Position numbers and translations under genes: made by a program. DNA of 64,000 nucleotides from Desulfobacterales bacterium. Its GTDB lineage: Bacteria > Desulfobacterota > Desulfobacteria > Desulfobacterales > JAQWFD01. Positions 25,892 to 36,074 of the stretch are shown here, piece by piece. The stretch spans positions 1 to 64,000 of the forward strand of contig JAQWFD010000001.1 of the NCBI GenBank assembly GCA_028704555.1. Direction: 5' to 3'. Within the stretch, counting starts at the first letter, position 1. Each line of letters starts with the position of its first letter. The notes beneath the pieces were generated by a model. The model was not told the DNA's origin, ran no database searches, and saw only the letters and a program-made list of their open reading frames with translations.

Positions 25892-28800
25892 TTACTCCTT
25901 TTTCCTTTTCCCATAAAAGGCCTTACCCGTCGATGCTGTGGTGGAAGGTTCGGCTTCACTGCAGCAGGTTTCGACCGCAGGATACCCCACCAGCGTGTTG
26001 ACCTCACTGGTCAATTTTTCCCCGGCCTTTAACGTCATATAATCCGGTAGCGAGATAATCGTCTCGGTTTGATCAGGCATACTCAAATGAATAAACCCGC
26101 GGCACGGGCCCGGATACCTTTTTAAAACACCCTTCAATTTACCCATCAGGTCCTTATCCGTTCGGGTGATATCCAGATTGAAATGAATGCTTGCGGTCCA
26201 TACCGCCTCAGCCGCTTCCATGTCAATCATCTGGTCTGCCAGAATTTTTGCCGTTTTTTCATCCTTCTGCAGTTTTCCCTGAATCAGTACCGGCGTATCA
26301 TCCTGCAGCAGATCATACACCCTTGAGTAGACAGACGGAAACAGCGTAATCTCAACTGATCCGTGCAGGTCTTCAATCGTCACAAAGGCCATCGTATCGC
26401 CTTTTTTGGTCTGTATGACCTTGATACCTTTAATGTAGCCGCCGATTCTGACCATATCCCCATCATTTTTTTCAAGAATCTGGACAGTATCTGCAGTGGT
26501 AAATTTTTCGAGCACCTCCTCATACTTGGATAACGGATTGCCCGTGATATAAAATCCCAACGACTCTTTTTCCATGATCAGGAGCTGTTTTTCGTCCCAT
26601 TCTTCAATAGCGGGCAGTGAAGGGATATTGATTTTAAGGGTCGATGGCCCCATATCAAACAGGCTCATCTGGGCGTCCGCCTGTTTTTTCTGAACCATCT
26701 GCCCATATTCCATCGCCTCTTCCAGCGCAGCCGTCATCTGACAGCGATTCGCGCCGGTAGAATCAAAAGCGCCGCATTTTATCAGAGCCTCAACCACCCG
26801 CTTGTTCACTTTCCGCAAATCCACCCGCTCACAAAAGTCAAACAGGGAGGAAAAAGGGCCTTCTTTTCTAGACTCGATAATCGTATCAATGGCACTTTCC
26901 CCGACATTTTTCACGGCCACAAGACCGAACCGGATCTGCGCCCCCTTGACAGCAAATTCTTTATTGCTCTCGTTGATATCCGGGGGAAGAACGGAAATAT
27001 TGTGACTCCGACATTCGGAAACGTATTTAATGACGCTGTCAGAGGAATTCATCTCGCTGGTGAGCAGTGCCGCCATGAACTCCACCGGAAAATGTGCTTT
27101 CAGGTATCCGGTCTGGTATGCAATCAGGGCGTAGGCCGCACTGTGGGACTTGTTGAATCCGTATCCGCCAAACTTTTCGATCAGATCGAATATATAGGTA
27201 GCCTTTTTAGCATCGATACCGTTTTTTTCGGCGCCCTGAACAAACCGCACACGGTGCTGAGCCATGATTTCAAGATTTTTCTTCCCCATGGCTTTTCGCA
27301 ATACATCGGCTTCTGCCATGGAGTAGCTGGCCAGGACACCGGCAATCTTCATGACCTGCTCCTGATACAGAATGACGCCGTAGGTCTCCTTTAAAACCGG
27401 TTCCAGCTGGGGCAGCAGATACTCCACCTTTTTGCGGCCGTGCTTGCGCTCGACAAAATCATCCACCATTCCGCTGCCCATGGGCCCGGGCCGGTACAGT
27501 GCCACCAGAGCCGTAATATCCGCAAAGCACGCCGGCTTTAACCGAACCAGCAGGTCTTTCATGCCGGAACTTTCCAGCTGAAAAACCCCGGTCGTATCCC
27601 CGTCTGCCAAAAGCCGGTAGGTCTCAGGATCACTCAGATCCAGATCGAGCAGGTCCGGTGGCGTCTGATTCTGCGAAGCAATCAGTTGAAGGGCATCTTC
27701 CATCACCGTCAGGTTACGCAACCCTAAAAAATCAAACTTGACCAGTCCGATCTTCTCGACATGTTTCATGTCGAACTGAGTGACGACTTCGCCTTTTTTC
27801 CCTTTGTACATCGGGAGGTATTCAACCAGGGGTTTGTCGCCGATCACGACACCGGCGGCATGAGTCGATGCATGTCTGGGAAGTCCTTCGAGTATCCGGC
27901 AGATATTGACCAACTCGGCCACTTCGGGCTTTTGTTCTACCAGATCACTCAGTTTCGGTTCCTGTTTCAGCGCATCATCCAGACTGATGTTGAGCACATC
28001 CGGTACCATTTTGGCAATGGAATCGACTTCATGAAGGGGGATATCAAGTGCCCTGCCCACATCCCGGATAACCGCCCGGGTTTTGAGTTTCCCGAATGTA
28101 ATAATCTGAGAGACGTAATCTCCCCCACCGTATCGTTCCACCACATATTTAAATACCTTCTCCCGACCGTTGATACAAAAATCCACATCGATATCGGGCA
28201 TGCTGATACGCGAAGGATTCAGGAACCGCTCAAAAATCAGGCCATGTTCTATGGGGTCAAGGTCCGTAATATTCATCGAATAGGCAACGATACTTCCGGC
28301 CGCCGACCCCCTGCCGGGGCCTACCGGAATACGGTTTTCCTTTGCGTAACGGATAAAATCGGAAACGATCAGAAAATAACCCGGAAAGCCCATATCCTTG
28401 ATCACCGACACCTCGTAATCAAGGCGCTCCCGATAGAGGGCTTCATCAATATCCGGATTTTTTGCCCTGAGCTGCCCGAATCTCCACTCAAAGCCTTTGC
28501 GGACTTCCTGATCAAAAATTTCATCGGCAGTCATCCCGGAATTCGCATCAAATTTCGGAAAATGATAGTCGCCGAATTTGAATTCAACATTACATCGATC
28601 GGCAATTTTTACCGTGTTTTCAATGGCATCAAGATGATCTTTAAAATAGGAGGCCATCTCCTCTTTGGATTTAAAATACAGCTGATCCGTACTGAATTTA
28701 AACCGGTCGTTATCATGGATCGTCTTTCCTGTCTGGATGCACAGCAGAACTTCATGAGCCCTGGCATCATTTCGATCCAGATAATGACAGTCATTTGTAG

Positions 28801-29419
28801 CAACCAGCGGTATTGACAGCCGGCGGCTCATATCATAGAGCACCTGATTGACCTTATCCTGAAGCTCGATGCCATTATTCTGGACCTCGAGATAAAAATT
28901 ATCCTCCCCGAGCAGATCCCGATAAAAACAGGCAACGTCGTCAGCCTTTTTAAGGCTGTTTTCCTTGATGAGCCTGGGAATTTCTCCCTGAAGGCACGCG
29001 GAGAGCCCAACCAGCCCCTTGCAGTGCTGCTTCAGGACGTCCTTGTCAATCCGGGGTTTATAGTAAAAGCCTTCCAGTTGAGCGATCGAGGCCAGTTTAC
29101 ACAGATTGCGATAGCCCTCATCGTCACGGGCCAGAAGCACCAGATGTGACAGCGACTTGCTGTCAAGTTGCGTTTTATCGTGAATCGTACGAGGAGCGAC
29201 ATAACATTCGCATCCGATAATTGGCTTGATCCCGGCTTTTTTGGCCTTTTCATAAAATTCGATGACACCGAACATGGTGCCGTGATCGGTAATGGAAACT
29301 GAGTCCATTCCGTATTCCTTGGCCCGTTTCAACAGCGGATCGATCCGAATAGCGCCATCCAGCAGGCTGTACTGCGTGTGAATGTGAAGATGTACAAAAG
29401 GTATGGATGTATCGGTCAT
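25892..29419 (-). CDS. dnaE: DNA polymerase III subunit alpha
   Basis: This is the replicative polymerase catalytic subunit, 1175 residues, the usual length of bacterial DnaE1. The N-terminal PHP domain begins FVHLHIHTQYSLLDGAIR (about 8-25) and retains HxH and the ITDHG motif. The polymerase domain has GPGRGSAAGSIVAY (about 370) and PDIDVDFC (about 411, two catalytic Asp), the helix-hairpin-helix region follows (about 780-900), and the OB fold spans about 985-1070 (VRIGGYIKGIKVIQTKKGDT). It is the first gene of a unit continuing into manC. A 351-residue antisense frame inside it is a shadow. Confidence 0.96.
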   Translation of the reverse strand: MTDTSIPFVHLHIHTQYSLLDGAIRIDPLLKRAKEYGMDSVSITDHGTMFGVIEFYEKAKKAGIKPIIGCECYVAPRTIHDKTQLDSKSLSHLVLLARDDEGYRNLCKLASIAQLEGFYYKPRIDKDVLKQHCKGLVGLSACLQGEIPRLIKENSLKKADDVACFYRDLLGEDNFYLEVQNNGIELQDKVNQVLYDMSRRLSIPLVATNDCHYLDRNDARAHEVLLCIQTGKTIHDNDRFKFSTDQLYFKSKEEMASYFKDHLDAIENTVKIADRCNVEFKFGDYHFPKFDANSGMTADEIFDQEVRKGFEWRFGQLRAKNPDIDEALYRERLDYEVSVIKDMGFPGYFLIVSDFIRYAKENRIPVGPGRGSAAGSIVAYSMNITDLDPIEHGLIFERFLNPSRISMPDIDVDFCINGREKVFKYVVERYGGGDYVSQIITFGKLKTRAVIRDVGRALDIPLHEVDSIAKMVPDVLNISLDDALKQEPKLSDLVEQKPEVAELVNICRILEGLPRHASTHAAGVVIGDKPLVEYLPMYKGKKGEVVTQFDMKHVEKIGLVKFDFLGLRNLTVMEDALQLIASQNQTPPDLLDLDLSDPETYRLLADGDTTGVFQLESSGMKDLLVRLKPACFADITALVALYRPGPMGSGMVDDFVERKHGRKKVEYLLPQLEPVLKETYGVILYQEQVMKIAGVLASYSMAEADVLRKAMGKKNLEIMAQHRVRFVQGAEKNGIDAKKATYIFDLIEKFGGYGFNKSHSAAYALIAYQTGYLKAHFPVEFMAALLTSEMNSSDSVIKYVSECRSHNISVLPPDINESNKEFAVKGAQIRFGLVAVKNVGESAIDTIIESRKEGPFSSLFDFCERVDLRKVNKRVVEALIKCGAFDSTGANRCQMTAALEEAMEYGQMVQKKQADAQMSLFDMGPSTLKINIPSLPAIEEWDEKQLLIMEKESLGFYITGNPLSKYEEVLEKFTTADTVQILEKNDGDMVRIGGYIKGIKVIQTKKGDTMAFVTIEDLHGSVEITLFPSVYSRVYDLLQDDTPVLIQGKLQKDEKTAKILADQMIDMEAAEAVWTASIHFNLDITRTDKDLMGKLKGVLKRYPGPCRGFIHLSMPDQTETIISLPDYMTLKAGEKLTSEVNTLVGYPAVETCCSEAEPSTTASTGKAFYGKRKKE

Positions 29420-29570
29420 GGTATTGGTTAATCGGTTGATCAGTTAATTAATCGGTTAGTTTCCATCCATAAATGGCCGTCTCGGAGTCTGCACTTATCG
29501 ACCCGATCTCTGGATTGGAAACATGCTTTAGTGCCAATCCGGTAAAAAAAATTATGGATGAGAACCAGTT

Positions 29571-29610
29571 AATCAGTTAATCAGGCATCAAAATTCCTGA
29601 TTAACTGATT
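29571..29610. repeat. 15-bp-arm hairpin between guaB and dnaE
   Basis: AATCAGTTAATCAGG at 29571-29585 pairs perfectly with 29596-29610 around a 10-base loop. It begins 11 bp after the guaB stop on the - strand. It is AT-rich and not followed by a T-run. The rest of the 200-bp gap has more inverted sequence (TTTCCATCCATAA near 29458 against TTATGGATGAGAA near 29552), so the whole gap may be a decayed palindromic element. A terminator role for guaB is possible. Confidence 0.5.
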
Positions 29611-29620
29611 CCTGAGCGCC

Positions 29621-31084
29621 TTAGTCCAGACGATAATTGGGGGCTTCTTTGGTGATGATCACATCATGGACATGGCTTTCTCTCATTCCCGCCGCTGTGA
29701 TTTTTATAAACATTGCCTTTTGTCTCAATTCCTCAATTGTACTGGAACCTACGTATCCCATTCCGGCCTTCAGACCGCCGATCAACTGGAAGACATTTTC
29801 GGTTAAAGAACCACGATAAGGGACCCGTCCCACGATTCCTTCCGGAACCAGTTTATCATCCCCGGGATCATCACCCTGATAATACCGATCCTTGCTGCCC
29901 TGTTTCATGGCTTCCAAAGACCCCATGCCTCGATAGACTTTATAGCTTCGCCCCTGAAAAATTATGATTTCACCGGGGCTTTCCTCGGCTCCGGCAAACA
30001 GGCCTCCGATCATGACCACATGTGCTCCGGCACCAATTGCCTTGGTAATGTCTCCGGAAAATTTAATTCCACCGTCTGCAATCAACGGCACTCCGGTTTT
30101 ATTGGAGATGTTCCGGCAATTCATTATCGCTGTTATCTGAGGCACGCCAACGCCCCCCACGATGCGGGTTGTACAAATGGAACCGGGACCGATACCTACC
30201 TTCAGCCCGTCTACTCCGGCCTTTATCAGATCTTCCGCGCCTTTTTCCGTCGCCACATTTCCGGCTATCAATTCTATATCATCAAACGAGGCTTTTAACG
30301 TCTTTACCGCATCCACCACATTCATGGAATGGCCGTGAGAAGTATCAATCAGCAGGACATCGGCGCCGGCACGTAAAAGAGCCTCCGCTCTCGGCAGCAT
30401 GTCCGGGCCAACGCCCACGGCTGCTCCGACACGCAGTCTTCCCCTGCTGTCTTTACAGGCATTTGGATATTTTTTTATCTTCTCGATATCCTTTATAGTT
30501 ATCATACCGGTCAGCTGGCCATGCTTATCTACCACCAGAAGTTTTTCAATCCGGTGCTTGTGCAGCAGTTTTTTCGATTCCTCCAGGGATATCCCCTCGT
30601 TAACCGTAACGAGGTTGTCTTTTGTCATGACCTCGGAGATCGGTTTTTCCAGATTGGTTTCAAATCTGAGGTCACGATTTGTCACAATCCCCACCAGTTT
30701 TTTGCCTTCAGTCACCGGAACACCTGAAATCCGGTATTGCTCCATAAGCTTGAGCACATCACTGACGGACTGGTGCGGACGAATCGTTACAGGATCAATA
30801 ATCATCCCGCTTTCAGACTTCTTGACCTTATCCACTTCCTTTGCCTGGTTTTCAATATTGATATTGCGATGGACAAACCCTATACCGCCCGACCGCGCCA
30901 TGCTTATCGCGGCACGTGCCTCGGTAACAGTATCCATTGCAGCGCTGACAATCGGAATATTAAGGCTGAGGTTTTTTGTCAGACGTGTCCGGGTATCGAT
31001 GTCCTTAGGCAGGATTTCGGAATAATTCGGCAGTAACAATACATCATCAAATGAATACGCTTCTTCAAGTGGTTTGTGGCTCAT
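29621..31084 (-). CDS. guaB: Inosine-5'-monophosphate dehydrogenase
   Basis: The enzyme oxidises IMP to XMP with NAD+, the first committed step of GMP synthesis. It has 487 residues, normal for the family. The TIM barrel starts [20 protein letters not shown], two CBS domains are inserted at about 95-205 (VTNRDLRFE and [15 protein letters not shown]), and the catalytic Cys lies in [17 protein letters not shown] (about residue 303). The flap Arg-Tyr follows in the [10 protein letters not shown] region. GGAGGAG immediately upstream supports the ATG at 31084. Confidence 0.96.
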   Translation of the reverse strand: MSHKPLEEAYSFDDVLLLPNYSEILPKDIDTRTRLTKNLSLNIPIVSAAMDTVTEARAAISMARSGGIGFVHRNINIENQAKEVDKVKKSESGMIIDPVTIRPHQSVSDVLKLMEQYRISGVPVTEGKKLVGIVTNRDLRFETNLEKPISEVMTKDNLVTVNEGISLEESKKLLHKHRIEKLLVVDKHGQLTGMITIKDIEKIKKYPNACKDSRGRLRVGAAVGVGPDMLPRAEALLRAGADVLLIDTSHGHSMNVVDAVKTLKASFDDIELIAGNVATEKGAEDLIKAGVDGLKVGIGPGSICTTRIVGGVGVPQITAIMNCRNISNKTGVPLIADGGIKFSGDITKAIGAGAHVVMIGGLFAGAEESPGEIIIFQGRSYKVYRGMGSLEAMKQGSKDRYYQGDDPGDDKLVPEGIVGRVPYRGSLTENVFQLIGGLKAGMGYVGSSTIEELRQKAMFIKITAAGMRESHVHDVIITKEAPNYRLD

Positions 31085-31096
31085 AAAACTCCTCCG

Positions 31097-31121
31097 AAAG
31101 CATCCGGTTGATGCTTTTTTT
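31097..31121 (+). terminator. Intrinsic terminator facing into guaB's promoter side
   Basis: AAAGCATC at 31097-31104 pairs with GATGCTTT at 31110-31117 and is followed on the + strand by a T-run to 31121. This is a proper intrinsic terminator for rightward transcripts, that is, antisense to guaB, placed 13 bp from the guaB start. On the - strand the same hairpin would lie in the guaB 5' leader just before the ribosome binding site. Confidence 0.5.
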
Positions 31122-31406
31122 ATATCAAATTCCGACTGCCGGATGAACAGTTATTATTATTCCTCAGACGACAGCCCGCTCCTCGATTCAAGTCAAACGA
31201 ATAACAAATGAAGATGGCAGACGCAATCATAAATTGTGATCTTGACAATTCAATCTCTGCCATACTAATACATTTAAAGATATGTAACGGTTTCTTTTTT
31301 TTGCAAAGCGCCCAATTGAGCATCTGTTCATATTCAAATCAATCGGCACGGTTGCATTTCAATCTTTTTTACTGATCACCTCACAAAACATGTTTTACTG
31401 AATACG

Positions 31407-32015
31407 ATGCTGATTAAAATCAATCCCCATAATCCACCAAAACGCCTCATTGTCAAAACGATTGAATGTCTGCGTAAAGGCGGAATCATAGCATATCCGA
31501 CTGACACCTGCTACGGAATCGGCTGCGATATCCTGAACAAAAAGGCCATTCAGAAAATATATCAGCTCAAAAAACAGGATAAAGACAAACCTTTCAGCTT
31601 TATGTGCTCTGGCCTGACCAATATCAGCGAATATGCCAAAGTTTCAAATTATGCTTACAAAACCATGAAACGGTTACTTCCCGGACCCTACACATTTGTT
31701 CTGGAAGGTTCCAAGCTGGTTCCGAAGATCATGCTGACAAAACGAAAAACCGCGGGGATACGGGTACCGGATAACAATATATGCATCGCACTGGTAGAAG
31801 AACTCGGAAATCCAATTATCACCACCAGCGCCACAACCCCGGACGGGCTTCTGGTGAATGACCCGACCCTGATTCAGGATTATTTCGGCTCACGAATCGA
31901 TATTGTAATCGATGGAGACATCGTTTACGGAAAATCATCGAGTGTGATCTCATTAATCGGCGACATACCCGAAGTGCTACGCCATGGCGCGGGAGACATC
32001 AGCATGTTTGAATAA
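31407..32015 (+). CDS. Sua5/YciO/YrdC-family protein
   Basis: The 202-residue product has the YrdC core: KGGIIAYPTDTCYGIGCDIL (about 27-46), KPFSFMCSGLTNISEYA, LPGPYTFVL and KRKTAGIRVPD. Members make threonylcarbamoyl-AMP for the t6A modification of tRNA (TsaC/Sua5) or are YciO paralogues of uncertain role. The short form without the Sua5 C-terminal domain is seen here; the divergence in the core and the length lean toward YciO. It is transcribed alone between guaB and sppA. Confidence 0.82.
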   Translation: MLIKINPHNPPKRLIVKTIECLRKGGIIAYPTDTCYGIGCDILNKKAIQKIYQLKKQDKDKPFSFMCSGLTNISEYAKVSNYAYKTMKRLLPGPYTFVLEGSKLVPKIMLTKRKTAGIRVPDNNICIALVEELGNPIITTSATTPDGLLVNDPTLIQDYFGSRIDIVIDGDIVYGKSSSVISLIGDIPEVLRHGAGDISMFE

Positions 32016-32034
32016 TATCCGGCTCAGGTATAAA

Positions 32035-32073
32035 AAAACGCTCTGATAACTTAGCTTGTGAGCGTTTTGATCT
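32035..32073. terminator. Bidirectional intrinsic terminator
   Basis: AAAACGCTC at 32035-32043 pairs with GAGCGTTTT at 32060-32068. A T-tract follows to the right (GATCTTTTT) and an A-tract precedes on the left, so the hairpin can end both the + strand YrdC-family gene and the - strand sppA transcript. Confidence 0.75.
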
Positions 32074-32166
32074 TTTTACGGTCATTGGCAAATGATTGCC
32101 GACTTTTTTCAGTCAGTCAAACTCTCTCCGGAAAGATAAAAAATCCAGGGAAGCCCCCAATTAAAA

Positions 32167-33147
32167 TCATTGAGGTTTGTAGACATAATCAGCGTGGAGA
32201 TTGGGTTGAATCACTTGTTTTACGATGTCATTCACAGACGAATCTGCCAGATAGTCAACCAGCGAAAACTTCTTCTTTCTCGCATATACGGATGCGATCT
32301 TCCCCTTGATGCCCCCCATCCGCCCTGCCCATTCAACAGCATCCTCCAGATTGCCAAGCCGGTCGACCAGACCGGAATTCAAGGCCTGCTCTCCGGTAAA
32401 AATGCGACCGTCAGCAAGTTTCTTCAGCTTGTCAACGTCCATATGTCTTCCCAACGCCACATCATTGACAAACTGCTGATGAATGTTGTCGACAAACTTT
32501 TGAAAAACTATTTTTTCTTCTTCTTTCATGGTTCGAACGGGTGATCCCATATCTTTATATTCGCCGCTTTTAACTACCACTGGAACCAGACCGATTTTAT
32601 CCAGTATATTCTGAAAATTCGTATAGCCCATAATCACTCCGATACTGCCGGTTATGGTGCCCGGATTGGCCATGATTCCCGAAGTGGCTGACGCAATATA
32701 ATACCCGCCTGAAGCAACCACAGATCCCATCGAAGCAACCACTGCTTTCGTTTCAATGGTTTTGCGGATTTCCCGATAAATCTCCTGCGAAGGGCCTACG
32801 GCTCCTCCCGGGGAATTGATCCGGACAAGTATCGCTTTGATCGAACTATCTTCCCGAAATTGTTTAATATCATGAAGTAAATTTTTTGAATCGGTAATGA
32901 CACCGTTAACTTCAACGATACCAACTTTTTCACCGGAAAGATGAGTATCAGTATAATCCATTCGAAAAAAAACCGCAATTATCAGGGTGATCATCAGAAC
33001 GGTACCGGCAAGCATGCCGGTTAAGGCGAGGCTAAAAAAAAGAAATGGATGTCTGCGGGAAAACATGATACGGGCGATCCCTGCTCTGGTTCTTTCCAAA
33101 AGCAGGAAAAAGGATCGGGAGAAGAGAATAAACAGATCGTTTACCAC
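32167..33147 (-). CDS. sppA: Signal peptide peptidase SppA (short form)
   Basis: This inner-membrane serine protease of the S49 family degrades cleaved signal peptides. The 326-residue product has one N-terminal membrane helix (about 35-65) and one protease domain. The catalytic Ser is in GSVVASGGYYIAS (about 146) and the Lys in KSGEYKDMGSP (about 198); INSPGGAVGPSQEI is the conserved substrate-binding loop. It is the short single-domain form rather than the tandem E. coli form. The start is GTG at 33147. It lies 132 bp downstream of rpsA. Confidence 0.9.
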   Translation of the reverse strand: MVNDLFILFSRSFFLLLERTRAGIARIMFSRRHPFLFFSLALTGMLAGTVLMITLIIAVFFRMDYTDTHLSGEKVGIVEVNGVITDSKNLLHDIKQFREDSSIKAILVRINSPGGAVGPSQEIYREIRKTIETKAVVASMGSVVASGGYYIASATSGIMANPGTITGSIGVIMGYTNFQNILDKIGLVPVVVKSGEYKDMGSPVRTMKEEEKIVFQKFVDNIHQQFVNDVALGRHMDVDKLKKLADGRIFTGEQALNSGLVDRLGNLEDAVEWAGRMGGIKGKIASVYARKKKFSLVDYLADSSVNDIVKQVIQPNLHADYVYKPQ

Positions 33148-33279
33148 GATTCCATTTATTCTCAGTCCTTTTCCTTTTCCCGCTCAATATTTTAGAATAA
33201 CCTGTCAGAAATTCTTTATTCAGCTGCCATGAACCCGCAATTCAATTCACAGGGTTAAATGACGACGGAATAAAGCAGT

Positions 33280-35100
33280 TTATTTTTCACTCAACTTTTC
33301 TTGCAGGTTTTCTCGAAGTATTTCACCAAAATTTGATCTTGCCGGCGCCATGCTGTTGACATACTCGGTAAGCAGGGCTTTATCATCCTCGACTTCAAGA
33401 CGTTTAATGGACAGTCCAATACGCCTTTCATCGCAGTTGATATTCATCACTTTGGCTTTGACGAGATCGCCGATGTTATACTTTCCGATCGGCGTTTTAA
33501 TTTTTTCCTTACTGATTTCAGAGACATGAACCAATCCTTCAATACCCTCTTCCAGTTCAATGAATACGCCAAAATCCGTAACGTTCGTCACATTACCCGT
33601 GATTTCCGATCCGACCTGATACCGTTCTGCAACGCTCTTCCAGGGATCCGGCTGAAGCTGCTTGATGCCGAGAGAAAATCGCTCATTGTCTTTTTCAATA
33701 TCCAGAACGACCGCCTGAACCACATCTCCCTTTTTATATATTTCGGAAGGATGTTTGATCCGCTTTGTCCATGACAAATCGGAGATATGAACCAATCCGT
33801 CAATTCCCTCATCGATACCGATAAAAAGACCGAAATCGGTAATATTTTTAATTTTGCCTTCAATCGTTGTTCCAACAGGATACTTGTCGCTGATCAGATC
33901 CCATGGATTCTGGGTCGCCTGCTTCATGCCCAGAGAAATCCGCCTGTTTTCAGGCTTGATATCCAGTACAACGGATTCGATGATATCGCCGACCGAAACC
34001 ACTTTTGAAGGATGACGGACCTTTCGCGTCCAGGACATTTCTGAAACATGGATCAGGCCTTCCACGCCTTCTTCCAGTTCCACAAATGCGCCATAATCCG
34101 TCAGGCTGACTACTTTTCCGGTCACATGCGCTCCGACCGGATATTTTTCAAATGCCATCAGCCAGGGATCTTCGGTCAATTGTTTAATACCGAGAGACAC
34201 CCGTTCTTTTTCAACGTCCAGGTTCAGCACCTTGACATTGATTTTATCACCGACCTCAAACAATTCCGACGGATGCTTTACACGGCCCCAGGAGATGTCC
34301 GTAATGTGCAAAAGCCCGTCCACACCGCCAAGATCGACAAACACACCATATTCGGTAATATTTTTAACCGTGCCGCCAACAACTTTGCCCTCTTCGATTG
34401 CCGCCAGGGTGGCAGTACGTTTGGACTCTCTCTCAGCTTCAAGGATAGCACGCCTTGACAGGACGATATTGCTGCGCTTTCGGTTATATTTTAAAATCTT
34501 AAATGTATAGGTTTTCCCCACCATCTCATCCAGATTCCGGATGGGACGAAGGTCTGCCTGAGATCCGGGCAGAAATGCCGCAACACCCACATCTACAGAA
34601 AAACCGCCCTTAACGCGGTTAACGATAATCCCTTCAACCGTTCCGTCCTCATCGTAAGCCTTCTTGATTTCTTCCCAGACCTTGATCTTAGCAGCCTTTT
34701 CCTTGGAAAGAACGACAACTTCCTCTTCGTCATCCCACCATTCAACCATGACTTCCACGCTATCGTTGAGTTTGGCGGTCATGTTCCCTTCGTCATCATA
34801 GAATTCACGAACGGATATCTGCCCTTCGGATTTGTAACCGATATCGACTACCACATATTCCTTATCGACAGAAATGATTTTGCCAGTAACGACTTCGCCT
34901 TCGGCAAATTTTTTAAAACTTTCTTCGTATAAATCCATCAGATTTTCTAAATCCCCAGAAATTTCAGATTCTTTCTGCTCAGATGAATCAATATCTGAAG
35001 AGATAGGCATCAGGTCTTCTTTCTGTACCGAAACATCAGTTTCGGCATCCCCTGATTGATCTGGTGAATCAATTGAACTGTTTTCTATAAAATTTTCCAT
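33280..35100 (-). CDS. rpsA: 30S ribosomal protein S1
   Basis: The 606-residue product has an acidic, Ser-rich N-terminal extension (about 1-45) and six S1 RNA-binding domains in tandem, for example VTGKIISVDKEYVVVDIGYK, VGGTVKNITEYGVFVDLGG and IEGKIKNITDFGLFIGIDEG. S1 helps load mRNA on the 30S subunit. The frame is open further up, but AGGGGGAAG (complement of about 35108-35116) points to the ATG at 35100. It follows cmk as in many bacteria, here with a 287-bp gap and an apparent promoter of its own. Confidence 0.95.
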   Translation of the reverse strand: MENFIENSSIDSPDQSGDAETDVSVQKEDLMPISSDIDSSEQKESEISGDLENLMDLYEESFKKFAEGEVVTGKIISVDKEYVVVDIGYKSEGQISVREFYDDEGNMTAKLNDSVEVMVEWWDDEEEVVVLSKEKAAKIKVWEEIKKAYDEDGTVEGIIVNRVKGGFSVDVGVAAFLPGSQADLRPIRNLDEMVGKTYTFKILKYNRKRSNIVLSRRAILEAERESKRTATLAAIEEGKVVGGTVKNITEYGVFVDLGGVDGLLHITDISWGRVKHPSELFEVGDKINVKVLNLDVEKERVSLGIKQLTEDPWLMAFEKYPVGAHVTGKVVSLTDYGAFVELEEGVEGLIHVSEMSWTRKVRHPSKVVSVGDIIESVVLDIKPENRRISLGMKQATQNPWDLISDKYPVGTTIEGKIKNITDFGLFIGIDEGIDGLVHISDLSWTKRIKHPSEIYKKGDVVQAVVLDIEKDNERFSLGIKQLQPDPWKSVAERYQVGSEITGNVTNVTDFGVFIELEEGIEGLVHVSEISKEKIKTPIGKYNIGDLVKAKVMNINCDERRIGLSIKRLEVEDDKALLTEYVNSMAPARSNFGEILRENLQEKLSEK

Positions 35101-35157
35101 GAAATCCACTTCCCCCTTGGCCTGATAAAATATACTGCTATACTGCAATTTGACAAA

Positions 35158-35184
35158 ATTATCATATACGCATCATCGTGTCAA
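35158..35184 (-). promoter_or_regulatory. Candidate sigma-70 promoter for rpsA
   Basis: On the - strand TTGACA (complement of 35179-35184) is followed after 15 bases by GATAAT (complement of 35158-35163). The -35 is perfect and the -10 differs at one position, but the spacer is shorter than the ideal 17. Transcription would start about 50 bases before the rpsA ATG. Confidence 0.4.
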
Positions 35185-35387
35185 ACCATCTTTAAGAAAT
35201 CTTCTACATCTGTTTTGTAGACAGTGTCAATCCGGAAACAGGATAGTTTTTTGGATCAGCGCCCTGCGGGCGGACCGAGAAGCACTATTGCCGGTGCACT
35301 TTGTCTGAGTCAAAAGGGAAAACAGCCATTTCCGGGTGAACACTTCATGTACTGCCATCCGCAAACAAAATCGTCACGTTCACTAAG

Positions 35388-36074
35388 CTAATCTTCCAGT
35401 CCTTCAACAAGGCGCATACGAATATAAGAAATCATATGCTCTACGACTTGCTGAGCATTCAGATCTGTCGAATCTATGATGACAGCATCCTGCGCGGGAA
35501 TCAACGGCGCCAGATTTCGAGTGCTGTCATTATGGTCTCTTCTCAGGATATCTCTTTCAACTTTCTCAAGATTTATGGCTGGTTGAGATTTTAATTCATT
35601 AAAACGCCTCAATGCCCTGGTATGACTTGCGGCATCCAGAAAAAATTTGATGTCTGCATCCGGAAACACAACCGTTCCCATGTCCCTTCCTTCGAACACG
35701 GCCCCCCTGCCTTTTCCCATCTCTCTCTGAAGATCGAACAGATATTTTCTGACGACCGCCCGTGCAGACACAGCCGATGACAACATCGTGACTTCAGGCG
35801 TCCGAATAAAGTCTGTGATATCTGAGCCATTGACTATCAGACGCTGTCCATTTTTTTCCGACACAAATTTTATATCGAGATGACGGCATACATATTCCAG
35901 TGCATCGTCCTGATCATCCGGATTGACACCCGAACGCTTTGCCTCATAGGCGATAGCCCGATATAAAGCGCCGGTATCAATATATCGATAGCCCAGCCTC
36001 ACGGCCAGAATTTTACTGACAGTCGATTTGCCGGCGCCGGCAGGGCCATCGATGGTGATTACAAGCTTTTTCAT
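35388..36074 (-). CDS. cmk: Cytidylate kinase
   Basis: The enzyme phosphorylates CMP and dCMP with ATP. The 228-residue product starts with ITIDGPAGAGKSTVSKILA (P-loop, residues 6-24), then YRYIDTGALYRAIAYE, the CMP-binding insert, AVFEGRDMGTVVFPDAD (about 123-139) and the lid RDHNDSTRNLAPL (about 181). The length fits the family. The ATG overlaps the hisC stop codon in ATGA, so translation is coupled. Confidence 0.95.
   Translation of the reverse strand: MKKLVITIDGPAGAGKSTVSKILAVRLGYRYIDTGALYRAIAYEAKRSGVNPDDQDDALEYVCRHLDIKFVSEKNGQRLIVNGSDITDFIRTPEVTMLSSAVSARAVVRKYLFDLQREMGKGRGAVFEGRDMGTVVFPDADIKFFLDAASHTRALRRFNELKSQPAINLEKVERDILRRDHNDSTRNLAPLIPAQDAVIIDSTDLNAQQVVEHMISYIRMRLVEGLED

Noticed and set aside
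27761..28816. 351-residue antisense frame inside dnaE
   Set aside because: Despite its length it is opposite invariant DnaE motifs, and its His/Phe/Ile-rich composition is that of a shadow.
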